Source: UBA5070 sp035913415 (GTDB taxonomy: Bacteria; Fibrobacterota; Fibrobacteria; UBA5070). Taken from it: a stretch of DNA of 30,369 nucleotides. The first letter of the stretch is position 1; the number at the start of each line of letters is the position of its first letter. This document shows positions 23,660-30,369 of the stretch, one piece after another. A model generated the notes under the pieces. That model saw nothing but the letters and a program-made list of their open reading frames with translations, was not told where the DNA came from and ran no database searches. The DNA lies in the NCBI GenBank assembly GCA_035913415.1, contig JAMIIV010000062.1:1-30369 (forward strand), given 5' to 3'. The position numbers and the translations under genes were made by a program.

Positions 23660-25065
23660 CAGTCGACGACGAAGGACAACGAGGCAGGCTGGTCTCCGGA
23701 CAGGCGTACGAAGTAGACCCCGCGCACGGCGGGCCTCTCGAAGGCGACGGCATCGGTGCCTTGGGCGCTGCCCAGCAGGCGGCCATGGGCATCGAGCAAC
23801 TCGGCCCGCGCGGCTCCTTTGCCGACAACCTCGATGCGATTGCCCGCGGTGCGAGCCGACCAATGGACCTCGGGCTCGGCGCTGCGCTCGACACCGACCG
23901 GCTTGAGCGGGCCCCAGAAGTTCTGGAAGTTCCCGGTGAGCGTCAGCAGATAGATCAGTTGCCAGGAGTCGTTGTAATAGAGGTCCGTGGTGTGTCCAGC
24001 CACGGAGCTCGCACCCGAAGTGAGCCATGTGGTATCGGCCGGGTTGATCATGCCGGTGACGGCGTAGGCGCCCTTGTAGAGGGCATTCACATACCCACCC
24101 ACGGTGGATCCGTCGAGGGCGACTTCGGCCCGCATGGTCCCGAAGGTGGCCCACTTGCCACGGATCCAGGTGTTCATCTTCGCCAGCACTTCCTTCTCGG
24201 CGGTGCCGCCGAACCACGCGTAGCCGACGGCGACGCGCCAAGGGGTGCGCACGGCATCGAAACCGAACATGGAAGTGCCGGTTCCGTTGTAGTCGACCGG
24301 ATTGCCGTTGTTGTTGCACCAGTCGGAATTGAGACCCGTGGTCGGATTCTGGTTCTTCTTGAGCAACGCCACGGAATTGTCTGCGACCGTTTTCCAGTCG
24401 TGGGCGGGATCGACCGTGGCGAACAGGCGCAGGGCACCGATCGCGAAGTAGCTGGGATTGTACGGTGAGCCGAACTGCGAGCCGGGCTTCAGGAGCTTGT
24501 TGCCATCCACTTCGGAGGTCCACATCTTGCCCAGGAGCGCCTTGACGTCCGTCAGATACGACTCGTTGCCCCATTGCTTGTAGGCCATCGCCAAAGCGAC
24601 GGCGACGTCCATTTCGGCATCGGTGGCGGCACCGGTGCTCTTGGCACTGTTGCAACCGTCGATCTTCCAGTGCATCAGTCCCTTGTCGTCCAGGAAGGAC
24701 TGGTAGTACTTCCAGAGCTTGTCGAACATGGGTTTGGTGTTGTTGGTGGCGTTGTCCATGTACACCGTGATGAGCATGCCGTACCCGATGCCCTCGGAAA
24801 CCGTGCAACTGCCGGCCTCGGTGCACCCGGCGGAGGTCGCCTTGTAGTCCTTCCACAACACCCGCGCCCGCTGGCCGTCGGGGCATTCGGCGTAGTAGTT
24901 GGATTTCCAGTCGGTGAACTTCTGCTGCATCTTCGCGGCGGCAGTCTGCTGCGCCCACCGCGCCCGCGCGCCGTAGGGGTATTCTGCAAAATAGGGAAAC
25001 GCGTATTTCGTGGCGGCCTGGGCGGCTCCGACCAGGGTCAGGGCGGCAACGAATAGGGATTTCAC
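23659..25065 (-). CDS. Secreted GH8 endoglucanase with C-terminal sorting-type domain
   Basis: 468 residues. The N-terminus is a signal peptide (KSLFVAALTLVGAAQA, cleaved after AQA). The GH8 catalytic domain follows, with the acid Glu in CTVSEGIGYGM (E91), D149 in ATDAEMD, and the likely base D270 in MFGFDAVRTPWR. The family hydrolyses beta-1,4-glucans such as cellulose, or related beta-glucans and xylan. The last about 75 residues form a beta-rich module (ELLDAHGRLLGS to GVYFVRLSG) like type IX secretion C-terminal domains, which suggests cell-surface delivery or release. A GTG start at 25065 was chosen: GGAG eight bases before it and an immediate signal peptide. An ATG at 25176 would add 37 residues in front of the signal. 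Its 3' end abuts the MITE-like element. Confidence 0.92.
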   Translation of the reverse strand: MKSLFVAALTLVGAAQAATKYAFPYFAEYPYGARARWAQQTAAAKMQQKFTDWKSNYYAECPDGQRARVLWKDYKATSAGCTEAGSCTVSEGIGYGMLITVYMDNATNNTKPMFDKLWKYYQSFLDDKGLMHWKIDGCNSAKSTGAATDAEMDVAVALAMAYKQWGNESYLTDVKALLGKMWTSEVDGNKLLKPGSQFGSPYNPSYFAIGALRLFATVDPAHDWKTVADNSVALLKKNQNPTTGLNSDWCNNNGNPVDYNGTGTSMFGFDAVRTPWRVAVGYAWFGGTAEKEVLAKMNTWIRGKWATFGTMRAEVALDGSTVGGYVNALYKGAYAVTGMINPADTTWLTSGASSVAGHTTDLYYNDSWQLIYLLTLTGNFQNFWGPLKPVGVERSAEPEVHWSARTAGNRIEVVGKGAARAELLDAHGRLLGSAQGTDAVAFERPAVRGVYFVRLSGDQPASLSFVVD

Positions 25066-25121
25066 GGATAAAACTCCGGGCTCGGTGGGTGAGAATGTGT
25101 GGGCGATTCCCCAAAGAGAGC

Positions 25122-25138
25122 AACTTGCTTCACAAGTT
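25122..25138. promoter_or_regulatory. Small inverted repeat upstream of the GH8 gene
   Basis: AACTTG and CAAGTT face each other across five bases, about 57 bases upstream of the GH8 start, within the local A/T-richer patch expected for a promoter. It could be an operator for a regulator of the cellulase gene. Twelve matched bases may also arise by chance. Confidence 0.25.
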
Positions 25139-25239
25139 TGGTCGCAAAACCGCCATGGGAGGTTCACGTCGGTCATGCAATATCCGTTCGGCGGACTCTG
25201 TGGAATCCCCCCCCCCGGCTCAGCCCCTGAACAAGCCGC

Positions 25240-26484
25240 TCAGACGAGGTGCTCGAAGATGGCGCCCTCGAGATCGGCGCCTTCCAGTCGGGCACCGGTC
25301 ATGTTGGCCCCGGCCAGTCGAGCTCCCCGGAGATTGGCGCGACGGAGATCCGCCTCGACGAGGTTGGCCTCGGTCAGATCGGCCCCTTCCAGGCACGTAC
25401 CCCGGAGATTGGCGCCCTTGAGGTTCGCCCTCTCGAGCCAGGCCTCCTGCATGTGGGCATCTTCCAGATCGGCGCCTTCCAGCACCGCGGCGGTCAGGTG
25501 CGCTTCGCGCAGACGGGCAGCCGAAAGAAGTGCCCCAGACAGGTGCGCCCCCTCGAGATCGGCCCAACGCAGGTCGATGTCCTGGAGCATGGCGCGCTCG
25601 AGGTTTTCGCCCGCCAGATCGGCGGACAACAAGGTGCGTCCTTCACGGGCGGCGATCTCCAAGGCGGGCACGAGCTCTTCGTGGCTCTGGAGCAGGATAC
25701 GCGCCGCCTCACGACCATGCACGACGGTTTTCCAATGCCGGGAGTGTTTTCCGGGTACACCGCTGGCGTGATCGAGTTCGGCCGGCGACAGATCGGTTTC
25801 CTCGACGGTCACGCCGGTGAAGTCGGCGCCCCCCAGCCCAGCGCCTTCCAGGCGGACATGCCGAAGCAGACTTCCCTGGAATTCGGCCAGCATGAGATTG
25901 GCGCCCCGCAGATCGGTCGAGATCAATCGTGCCTCGATCAGGTCGACATCCACCATGCGGGCATCGACGAAGGACGCCTCGAGGAGATCGGCGCGATTGA
26001 GTTTGGCTTCCGAGAGGTCGGCTTTGTCGAACTTGGCACGCACCAGGATGGCGTCGTCGAGGTTGGCCTCGGTCAGGGTCGCGCCGGTGAGATCGGCGTC
26101 GGAAAGATCCGCCCCCTCGAGATTGGCTTGCGCCAGATTCGCGCCGCGAAGGTCGGCACCCGCGAGGTTGGCGCCCGAAAGGTCTGCATGTTTGAAATTG
26201 GCTCCCGCGAGAATCGCATGGGCCATCTCGGCGTCTTCCAGGTCGGCCCCACGCAAGTTGGCGTCTGAGAGATCGGCGCGCAGAAGAGAGGCGCACTCGA
26301 GGTCGGCTTTGCGCAACTGGATGCCACGCAGGCGGGCATTGTCGAGGTGGATGTCGCGAAGCCTGCGCCCTTCCTTGATCGCGACCTGGAGCCATTCGCG
26401 CAGCTCGTCTTCCGTGTTCGGAAGAGGGGTTTTCCGGGTCTCTTCGGTTCCGGGGATCTCCTCGACGATGTACCACTGGTTCAC
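25240..26484 (-). CDS. Pentapeptide-repeat protein with two repeat blocks
   Basis: 414 residues. After an N-terminal helical region (DELREWLQVAIKEGRRLRD) there are long tandem A(D/N)LxX pentapeptides, such as LSGANLAGADLRGANLAQAN, in a first block of about residues 46-235. A non-repeat segment of about 55 residues follows (HSRHWKTVVHGREAARILLQ...), then a second block (about 290-411) ending LEGADLEGAIFEHLV. Each block should fold as a right-handed quadrilateral beta-helix. Some family members mimic DNA and protect gyrase; most have no known role, and the N-terminal region resembles those in toxin- or effector-associated repeat proteins. The GTG start at 26484 has AGGAG seven bases upstream. 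No signal peptide. Confidence 0.9.
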   Translation of the reverse strand: MNQWYIVEEIPGTEETRKTPLPNTEDELREWLQVAIKEGRRLRDIHLDNARLRGIQLRKADLECASLLRADLSDANLRGADLEDAEMAHAILAGANFKHADLSGANLAGADLRGANLAQANLEGADLSDADLTGATLTEANLDDAILVRAKFDKADLSEAKLNRADLLEASFVDARMVDVDLIEARLISTDLRGANLMLAEFQGSLLRHVRLEGAGLGGADFTGVTVEETDLSPAELDHASGVPGKHSRHWKTVVHGREAARILLQSHEELVPALEIAAREGRTLLSADLAGENLERAMLQDIDLRWADLEGAHLSGALLSAARLREAHLTAAVLEGADLEDAHMQEAWLERANLKGANLRGTCLEGADLTEANLVEADLRRANLRGARLAGANMTGARLEGADLEGAIFEHLV

Positions 26485-26794
26485 GGGTAGTCTCCTGCAC
26501 GGCTGATGAATCTTCGAGGACAGCGCCTTGAAGGCGCGCCAGCGGGAAGGGCCACTCCCGGCCCCCCCCCTGCCCAGGGGTAGAACCGGGAAACGGTCCA
26601 GGTCGACGATCAGGCGATCACCGCACTTCGGGCTCCCTCCTGGAAGTATGCCCTCACGCCGCCCGTGTGTCCACCGCGATGCGCGCCCGCAGTTGTCTGG
26701 TACTCCGACGCCCTTGCCAGGATCCGCCTGAGGCTGTACGTTTCCGCCCCTTGAAGTGTCCCTTCTGGCATCGGTCGGGCCTTCGTTTGCAATC
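26485..26794. other. 310-bp intergenic region between the pentapeptide gene and tRNA-Ala
   Basis: No gene is seen. It must contain the promoter of the leftward pentapeptide gene and that of the tRNA. A palindrome GCGCCTTGAAGGCGC lies at 26523-26537 and a C-run near 26561-26570. I cannot name a clear -35/-10 pair for the tRNA. Confidence 0.6.
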
Positions 26795-26867
26795 GGGGTC
26801 TTAGCTCAGTTGGTAGAGCGATTCGTTCGCAATGAATAGGTCAGGGGTTCGATTCCCCTAGACTCCA
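26795..26867 (+). tRNA. tRNA-Ala (anticodon CGC)
   Basis: A complete 73-base cloverleaf. The 7-bp acceptor stem is GGGGTCT/AGACTCC, containing the G3:U70 wobble pair, which is the alanine identity element. The D stem is GCTC/GAGC with AGTTGGTA. The anticodon stem is ATTCG/TGAAT with loop TTCGCAA, anticodon CGC reading GCG codons. The variable loop is AGGTC; the T arm is AGGGG-TTCGATT-CCCCT; the discriminator is A. CCA is not encoded (CTT follows), so it must be added by nucleotidyltransferase. An integrase gene lies 204 bases downstream in the same direction, suggesting that the 3' half is the attachment site of an integrated element. Confidence 0.95.
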
Positions 26868-26883
26868 CTTTCGATAGGTCTAG
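26858..26883. other. Candidate attL core at the tRNA 3' end
   Basis: CTAGAC (26858-26863) and GTCTAG (26878-26883) form a 6-bp inverted pair around 14 bases spanning the tRNA 3' terminus, immediately before the element's own terminator. Tyrosine integrases of this type usually recombine at tRNA 3' ends within such core sites. The matching attR is outside the window, so the exact crossover cannot be fixed. Confidence 0.4.
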
Positions 26884-26894
26884 CAAAGGTCAAC

Positions 26895-26938
26895 AAGGGC
26901 CGGGAAACCCAGTAAAATGGCGGGTCCCGGCCCTTTTT
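26895..26938 (+). terminator. Rho-independent terminator after tRNA-Ala
   Basis: An 11-bp G/C-rich stem (AAGGGCCGGGA/TCCCGGCCCTT), plus a CCC/GGG extension beyond a small bulge and an A/T-rich loop, ends in a T5 run (26934-26938). It follows the tRNA by 27 bases and separates it from the integrase gene. Confidence 0.85.
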
Positions 26939-26993
26939 CGTTCCCTCCGTGGTCCGGAGCGTTCCCGTAAAGTACCACCTATTCCGGTATAGG

Positions 26994-27066
26994 TGCGTAC
27001 ATTTTGCGTATGCCGCCCCCCCCTGGTTGCGTATTTTCGCCCCTGGAAGCGGTCGGAGTGTACGCA
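26994..27066. promoter_or_regulatory. Cluster of TGCGTA motifs upstream of the integrase gene
   Basis: Three direct copies of TGCGTA begin at 26994, 27005 and 27028, and an inverted copy (TACGCA) lies at 27061-27066. Start-to-start spacings are 11, 23 and 33 bases, close to whole helical turns. The second and fourth copies share nine bases (TTTTGCGTA). The last copy lies between the G-rich ribosome site and the ATG at 27072. They may be arm-type integrase or excisionase sites, or operators for autoregulation. Confidence 0.5.
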
Positions 27067-27071
27067 AAACC

Positions 27072-28406
27072 ATGCCCAAGCTCGCCAAGCAATTGACCGA
27101 TGCGGACTTTCGGAACGCCAAGCCGGGAGGACCGAAACCCGCAAGCCTTTGGAAGAACCCTGCTGTTCAGGAGCATTTCCCCTCCGGTGAGTGCATGGTT
27201 CCCGATGGAAAGGGCTTGAACCTTCGGGTGAGGACCATTTCGGAGGATCCGCCCGAGCACTCCAAAGTTTGGATCCTCCGGTACCGCTTCGGTGGCAAGG
27301 AAAAGAACCTGGCAATCAAGGGGGGGTATCCCGGCACCTCGTTGAAGGATGCACGGAAGGAAGCCGACCGCCTGCGCGCAATGGTGGCCCGGGGCGAGGA
27401 TCCAGCAAGGGTACGCAAGGCCGGACAAGAGGAAGAGGCCCGGCGGGTTGCTGATGCACGAGAAGCGGAAGCCCTCGCCGCCAACACCTTCGAGAAGGTC
27501 GCCCGGGAGTGGTGGGAACGCAAGGCATCGAAGGACCAGACGGAAGGGACCGCCCGTACCAACCTCCGACGGCTGGAGGCCAACATCTTCCCGTTCATCG
27601 GGTCGCGTCCAATTGGCGACCTGCGCCCGGCGGACATCCTCGCCCCCCTGCGCCTGGTCGAGCAGCGGGGCGCCAATGAGACCGCGCACCGGATCCAATC
27701 AATTTGCAGCCAGGTATTCCGGTACGCTGTCGCCTGTGGCATCCTGGAGAGTGACCCGACCCGTGATCTGCGCGGCGCCCTGGAAACGCCAGCGGAAAGG
27801 CATTTCGCCGCCCTCACGGACCCGGCGGACGTGGCCGCGCTGTTGCGGTCCATCGCAGGGTACCACGGCTCCACGCCCACCCAAATCGCCCTCCGGCTGG
27901 GGGTGCTGACCTTCGTTCGCCCCGGGAACCTGCGCGGGGCGGAATGGTCGGAGTTCCACAACCTCGAGGACCCCAACCGGGCAGAGTGGCGGATCCCGGG
28001 GGCAAAGATGAAGATCAAGACCGCTCGCCCCTTCGTGGTGCCGCTGGCACCCCAAGCGGTCGCCCTCCTGGAGTCGGTGCGGCCCCTGGCTGGTCGGTCG
28101 CGGTACGTCTTCCCGTCGGTCCTGTCTGCGGATCGTCCGATGTCCAACAACACCGTGAACACCGCTCTGCGCCGCATGGGGTACACCCGCGACGAAATGA
28201 CCGGGCACGGTGTCCGGGCAATGGCGAGAACCCTTTGCCACGAGGTTCTCGGATTCGCCCCCGACGTGATCGAGGAGCAACTGGCCCACGGCAAGAGCGG
28301 CCCCCTGGGGGATGCATACGACCGGACCCAGCACCTACCCGAGCGACGGCGCCTCATGCGGGCATGGGCCGACTACCTGGACAAGTTGGAGCGGGGTGAG
28401 GCATGA
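27072..28406 (+). CDS. int: Tyrosine integrase, DUF4102/P4-type
   Basis: 444 residues. The N-terminal DUF4102 arm-binding domain shows the pattern LTDADFRNAKPG, KGLNLRV, WILRYRFGGKEKNLAIKGGY and SLKDARKEADRLRAMVARG. The core-binding domain runs from about 140 to 235. The catalytic domain carries R283 in FVRPGNLRGAEW, K313 or nearby in AKMKIKTARPF, H379-x-x-R382 in GHGVRAMART, H406 in QLAHG and tyrosine Y416 in AYDRTQHLPERR. All core residues are present, so it should be active. It would cut and join at the tRNA 3' end. A longer 5' frame from 26949 has no ribosome site. Its stop overlaps the next start as ATGA. The N-terminal domain has an extra segment (about 22-44) before KGLNL. Confidence 0.93.
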   Translation: MPKLAKQLTDADFRNAKPGGPKPASLWKNPAVQEHFPSGECMVPDGKGLNLRVRTISEDPPEHSKVWILRYRFGGKEKNLAIKGGYPGTSLKDARKEADRLRAMVARGEDPARVRKAGQEEEARRVADAREAEALAANTFEKVAREWWERKASKDQTEGTARTNLRRLEANIFPFIGSRPIGDLRPADILAPLRLVEQRGANETAHRIQSICSQVFRYAVACGILESDPTRDLRGALETPAERHFAALTDPADVAALLRSIAGYHGSTPTQIALRLGVLTFVRPGNLRGAEWSEFHNLEDPNRAEWRIPGAKMKIKTARPFVVPLAPQAVALLESVRPLAGRSRYVFPSVLSADRPMSNNTVNTALRRMGYTRDEMTGHGVRAMARTLCHEVLGFAPDVIEEQLAHGKSGPLGDAYDRTQHLPERRRLMRAWADYLDKLERGEA

Positions 28407-29050
28407 GCAAGCGGCCCGACCTGCGCGGAACCCTGCTGTATTATGATGACAACGGGGAGTGTATAGGCTTCAAGAAGGACAAGGACATCCCCCCCGAAGT
28501 CCGCGCTGCCCGGGACAGGATGCTGGCCGAAGATGCCGACCGCGCACGAGTTGAGTATCTGGCGAGGCTGTCGGCTCACTCTGACGAACCGTTGATCGTT
28601 CTTCGGATCCAAGATGAAGAGCTCGCGAAGATGGTCAAGGAAGGTCTGGCAACTGCCGAGGACTTTAACACATGGCGTCGTGCGACATCCTCCGGCCTGG
28701 TGCCGTTGCTTTATGCGGATGTCGCCACTGCCTTGTATGATCGGGTGACTGCCCGGATGCAGAAGGGCGTAGATCGCACGATTTGCCCGGAGGGTATGAC
28801 CGACCTGGAACACGCATTGTTGGTTGCTGAAAACTGTGGATCCAAGGGAAGTCCTCCATCGGCACCAATGGCGGACCGGTTGCAGGTTGCGGCCCTGGAC
28901 TGGTGGAGGCGGAACCCAAAGCTGTCTGCCCGTGCGGTCGCTGAAAATTTGGCGAGGGGGGAGAAGGCGAACGGAAGGAACGTGACGCCCGGGATTTTTG
29001 GGTCGGCTGAAACGATCCGCAAGGCGATCAAGAAACCGATCTCCGGGTAG
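28403..29050 (+). CDS. Hypothetical protein translationally coupled to the integrase
   Basis: 215 residues, unrecognised. It starts inside the integrase stop (ATGA), so it is probably co-translated. The N-terminus is charged (DDNGECIGFKKDKDIPPEVRAARDRM), the middle helical, and the end ALDWWRRNPKLSARAVAENLARG to SAETIRKAIKKP looks like a helix-turn-helix or DNA-contacting tail. Its codon use is less G/C-rich than the left half of the window, with an A/T-rich stretch near 28440-28475, in keeping with foreign origin. Position right after int suggests a role in integration, excision or regulation, but no motif proves this. Confidence 0.75.
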   Translation: MSKRPDLRGTLLYYDDNGECIGFKKDKDIPPEVRAARDRMLAEDADRARVEYLARLSAHSDEPLIVLRIQDEELAKMVKEGLATAEDFNTWRRATSSGLVPLLYADVATALYDRVTARMQKGVDRTICPEGMTDLEHALLVAENCGSKGSPPSAPMADRLQVAALDWWRRNPKLSARAVAENLARGEKANGRNVTPGIFGSAETIRKAIKKPISG

Positions 29051-29119
29051 CACCCCCCTTACCCACGCTGGAACGCCCATTCTATGGGGTTCGCTGCGGA
29101 TTGAATACCCAAATCTTTG

Positions 29120-29134
29120 ACGGAACGTGTCCGT
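29120..29134. promoter_or_regulatory. Small palindrome upstream of the AlpA-like gene
   Basis: ACGGA and TCCGT face each other across five bases, 53 bases before the AlpA-like start, and GGACGGACGGA-type repeats follow near 29168-29179. It may be an operator for the regulator encoded next to it; short enough to be chance. Confidence 0.25.
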
Positions 29135-29186
29135 ACCGTTCAGGCTTCGAGAGTGTTTCTCGGACTCGGACGGACGGAGATTCCCA

Positions 29187-29402
29187 ATGGAAAAACGAGC
29201 CCCCTCCCGCCTGGTCCGTCGCCCCGAAGTCCAAACGCTCACGGGCCTGCCCAAGTCCACCCTTTACGGCTACGTCGCGACCGGGGCGTTTCCTGCACCT
29301 GTCCGCTTGTCCACGCGCTCGGTGGCTTGGAATCTTTCGTCGGTATTGGATTGGATCGAGTCCAGGCAATCGGCCCGCCCCTCCATCGTGAAGGGGGCGT
29401 GA
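29187..29402 (+). CDS. AlpA-family transcriptional regulator / excisionase-like
   Basis: 71 residues, a single MerR-like winged helix: VRRPEVQTLTGLPKSTLYGYVATGAFPAPVRLSTRSVAWNLSSVLDWIESR in outline, read here as R-x-x-E-V-x-x-x-T-G-L then STLYGYV, GAFPAPVRL, VAW and WIESR. These are the AlpA hallmarks. AlpA-type proteins act as activators of integrase expression or as excisionases in P4-like elements. The ATG at 29187 has GGAG seven bases upstream; a frame from 29127 lacks one. It is followed after three bases by the CHC2 gene, forming an operon with it. Confidence 0.9.
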   Translation: MEKRAPSRLVRRPEVQTLTGLPKSTLYGYVATGAFPAPVRLSTRSVAWNLSSVLDWIESRQSARPSIVKGA

Positions 29403-29405
29403 TCC

Positions 29406-29702
29406 ATGAACGCGATGAATACGCGATCCCGGGGGCGCCTCCGCCGGGACTGGATCGACGTTCCCGCCTTCCTCCGTTCGGAGGGGTTCACCTGGCGAGG
29501 GGAAGGCCCGTGGGTTGACCTCGGACTCTGCCCCTTCCACAAGGACACCCGGCCTTCCCTGCGGGGCAACCTGGAGACGGGGCGCCTGCGCTGTATGTCG
29601 TGCGGGTGGTCCGGCGACCTGGTGGCCTACGTCCAGCATCGGCACGGCCTTTCCTTCGTGGGCGCCGCTGGCATCCTCGGAGCCTGGGAGGTGCAGGCAT
29701 GA
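29406..29702 (+). CDS. Stand-alone CHC2-type primase zinc finger protein
   Basis: 98 residues. The core GLCPFHKDTRPSLRGN followed by GRLRCMSCGWSGDLVAYV is a CHC2 zinc-binding domain with ligands C42, H45, C63 and C66, as at the N-terminus of DnaG and phage primases. It normally recognises DNA template sequence at the start of priming. Here it ends about 30 residues after the finger, with no TOPRIM or polymerase domain, so those must come from another protein, probably the overlapping downstream ORF. Two ATGs are possible (29406 and 29415). Its stop overlaps the next start (ATGA), implying coupled production in equal amounts. Confidence 0.88.
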   Translation: MNAMNTRSRGRLRRDWIDVPAFLRSEGFTWRGEGPWVDLGLCPFHKDTRPSLRGNLETGRLRCMSCGWSGDLVAYVQHRHGLSFVGAAGILGAWEVQA

Positions 29703-30369
29703 ATGCGCCCGTCCTGCGTCTCGCCCTGGCTCTCTGCTCTCCGGCGGACTCGTTCCCCGCCACGCTGCGCGACATCCTGCAATCCCACCCCGGGGACACC
29801 GCTGTCGAGGTGCAGGCCAGCGCCCCGGAATGGGGGCCGTTCGGACTTCGGTTCGGGGAGCGGTTCGGCGTGCGGGTTACCGACCTGTTGCTCTTCGAGT
29901 TGGACACGCTGGAAGGCGTCGAAGTCCTCGAGCACCCACCCACCCAGAAGCTCACGCCCAAGGAGTGCATGGACGCGATGATCCAGGCTGTAGCCGACAC
30001 CAAGGGGTTGACCTTCGAGGAAGCCGACACGATGCTTCGGGAGGAAACGGATCGGACCTTTGCCCCCGCTACGGGGGCGGCTACGCCTTCGGTCGCGGTG
30101 GCTGCACATGCGCCCGTCCTGGAGCCAGCGCCCGCCCACAACGCCCCCCAGAGGCGTTTCCCGAAGGCCCCGGCGGACGTGGAGGCGTTCGCCTCTGCCA
30201 TGCGGACCAAGCCGGGGATGGTTCTCGAGGCAATCCACGAGTACACCCACGCCGACGGCTCGCCCTGGTGGTGGGTGGCACGCTGGAAGAACCGTGCGAC
30301 GGGTGAGAAGAGGATGAGCCAATTCCACCGAACACCCGCCGGAGACTTCGTTGGCAAGATGCCGGAACG
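29699..30369 (+). CDS. Putative replication/primase-partner protein, N-terminal part (runs off window)
   Basis: An open frame from the ATG at 29699 (overlapping the CHC2 stop as ATGA) to the window end, at least 223 residues, with no stop. The N-terminal part (RDILQSHPGDTAVEVQASAP) is unrecognised. An Ala/Pro-rich linker follows (about residues 120-155). The last visible segment, EAIHEYTHADGSPWWWVARW and KNRATGEKRMSQFHR, resembles the beta-rich stretch preceding TOPRIM or helicase domains in element-encoded primases, where a 'Y-x-x-x-D-G-x-x-x-x-x-x-R' pattern is common. That suggests the missing C-terminus carries primase or helicase activity. The family call is inference. Confidence 0.6.
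   Translation, partial: MNAPVLRLALALCSPADSFPATLRDILQSHPGDTAVEVQASAPEWGPFGLRFGERFGVRVTDLLLFELDTLEGVEVLEHPPTQKLTPKECMDAMIQAVADTKGLTFEEADTMLREETDRTFAPATGAATPSVAVAAHAPVLEPAPAHNAPQRRFPKAPADVEAFASAMRTKPGMVLEAIHEYTHADGSPWWWVARWKNRATGEKRMSQFHRTPAGDFVGKMPE

Larger units (their letters stand above)
26868..30369. mobile_element. Left part of a tRNA-Ala-targeted integrative element (truncated by window end)
   Basis: From the tRNA 3' end rightward all genes are on the + strand and are typical of integrative elements or phage satellites: DUF4102-type tyrosine integrase, unknown protein, AlpA-like regulator, CHC2 zinc-finger protein and a long protein running off the edge. Base composition becomes less uniform, with A/T-richer patches in the unknown gene. 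The right end, attR and any cargo genes are not visible, so the class (ICE, satellite, prophage) is open. Confidence 0.75.

Noticed and set aside
25249..26268. Plus-strand frame opposite the pentapeptide gene with its own repeating pattern
   Set aside because: The periodicity is the reverse image of the pentapeptide repeats; the minus-strand protein matches the A(D/N)LxX family and has an AGGAG-supported start.
26795..26867. tRNA considered as a disrupted or pseudo-tRNA because CCA is absent
   Set aside because: All stems pair fully and G3:U70 is present; lack of an encoded CCA is common outside some lineages.

Overview
This is a high-GC bacterial chromosome segment with a strong G/C third-position bias. 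It carries a dense forward-strand block of core genes on the left, a mixed accessory stretch in the middle, and the left end of an integrated mobile element on the right. The gene set suggests a Gram-negative member of the FCB group, plausibly Fibrobacterota. Pointers are the MlaE/MlaF lipid-transport proteins, an Omp85-type outer-membrane barrel without POTRA domains, and a secreted GH8 cellulase whose C-terminal tail resembles a type IX secretion sorting domain. The taxonomic call is inference, not proof.

Left block (about 1.2-12.4 kb, all + strand): ferredoxin-NADP reductase, an S9 oligopeptidase and a DUF2062 membrane protein are joined by ATGA stop/start overlaps. Next come rpoZ, coaBC, a degenerate family-4-type uracil-DNA glycosylase homologue, dnaB, mlaE, mlaF, radA and a GNAT protein. 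Before this block lie the tail of an unrecognised gene and a bacteriohemerythrin on the opposite strand.

Middle (12.5-26.5 kb): a second acyltransferase-like gene, an outer-membrane barrel protein, a kinase-like/receiver protein with a degenerate ATPase region, proS, a PleD-like diguanylate cyclase, a small four-helix membrane protein, a GH1 beta-glucosidase with altered active-site motifs, a 621-residue orphan, the GH8 cellulase and a pentapeptide-repeat protein. GH8 outside the cell and GH1 inside it fit breakdown of beta-glucans followed by hydrolysis of imported oligosaccharides. Intergenic spaces here hold REP-like palindromes and a 226-bp MITE-like element whose terminal repeat includes the last base of the GH8 stop codon.

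Right end (26.8 kb to the edge): a tRNA-Ala(CGC) gene carrying the G3:U70 identity pair is followed by a terminator, a cluster of phased TGCGTA motifs, a DUF4102-type tyrosine integrase, an unknown protein, an AlpA-like regulator, a free-standing CHC2 primase zinc finger and an ORF that runs off the window. This looks like the attL side of a tRNA-targeted integrative element or satellite with a split primase/replication module. It is the most novel-looking part of the window, but its other end is not visible.
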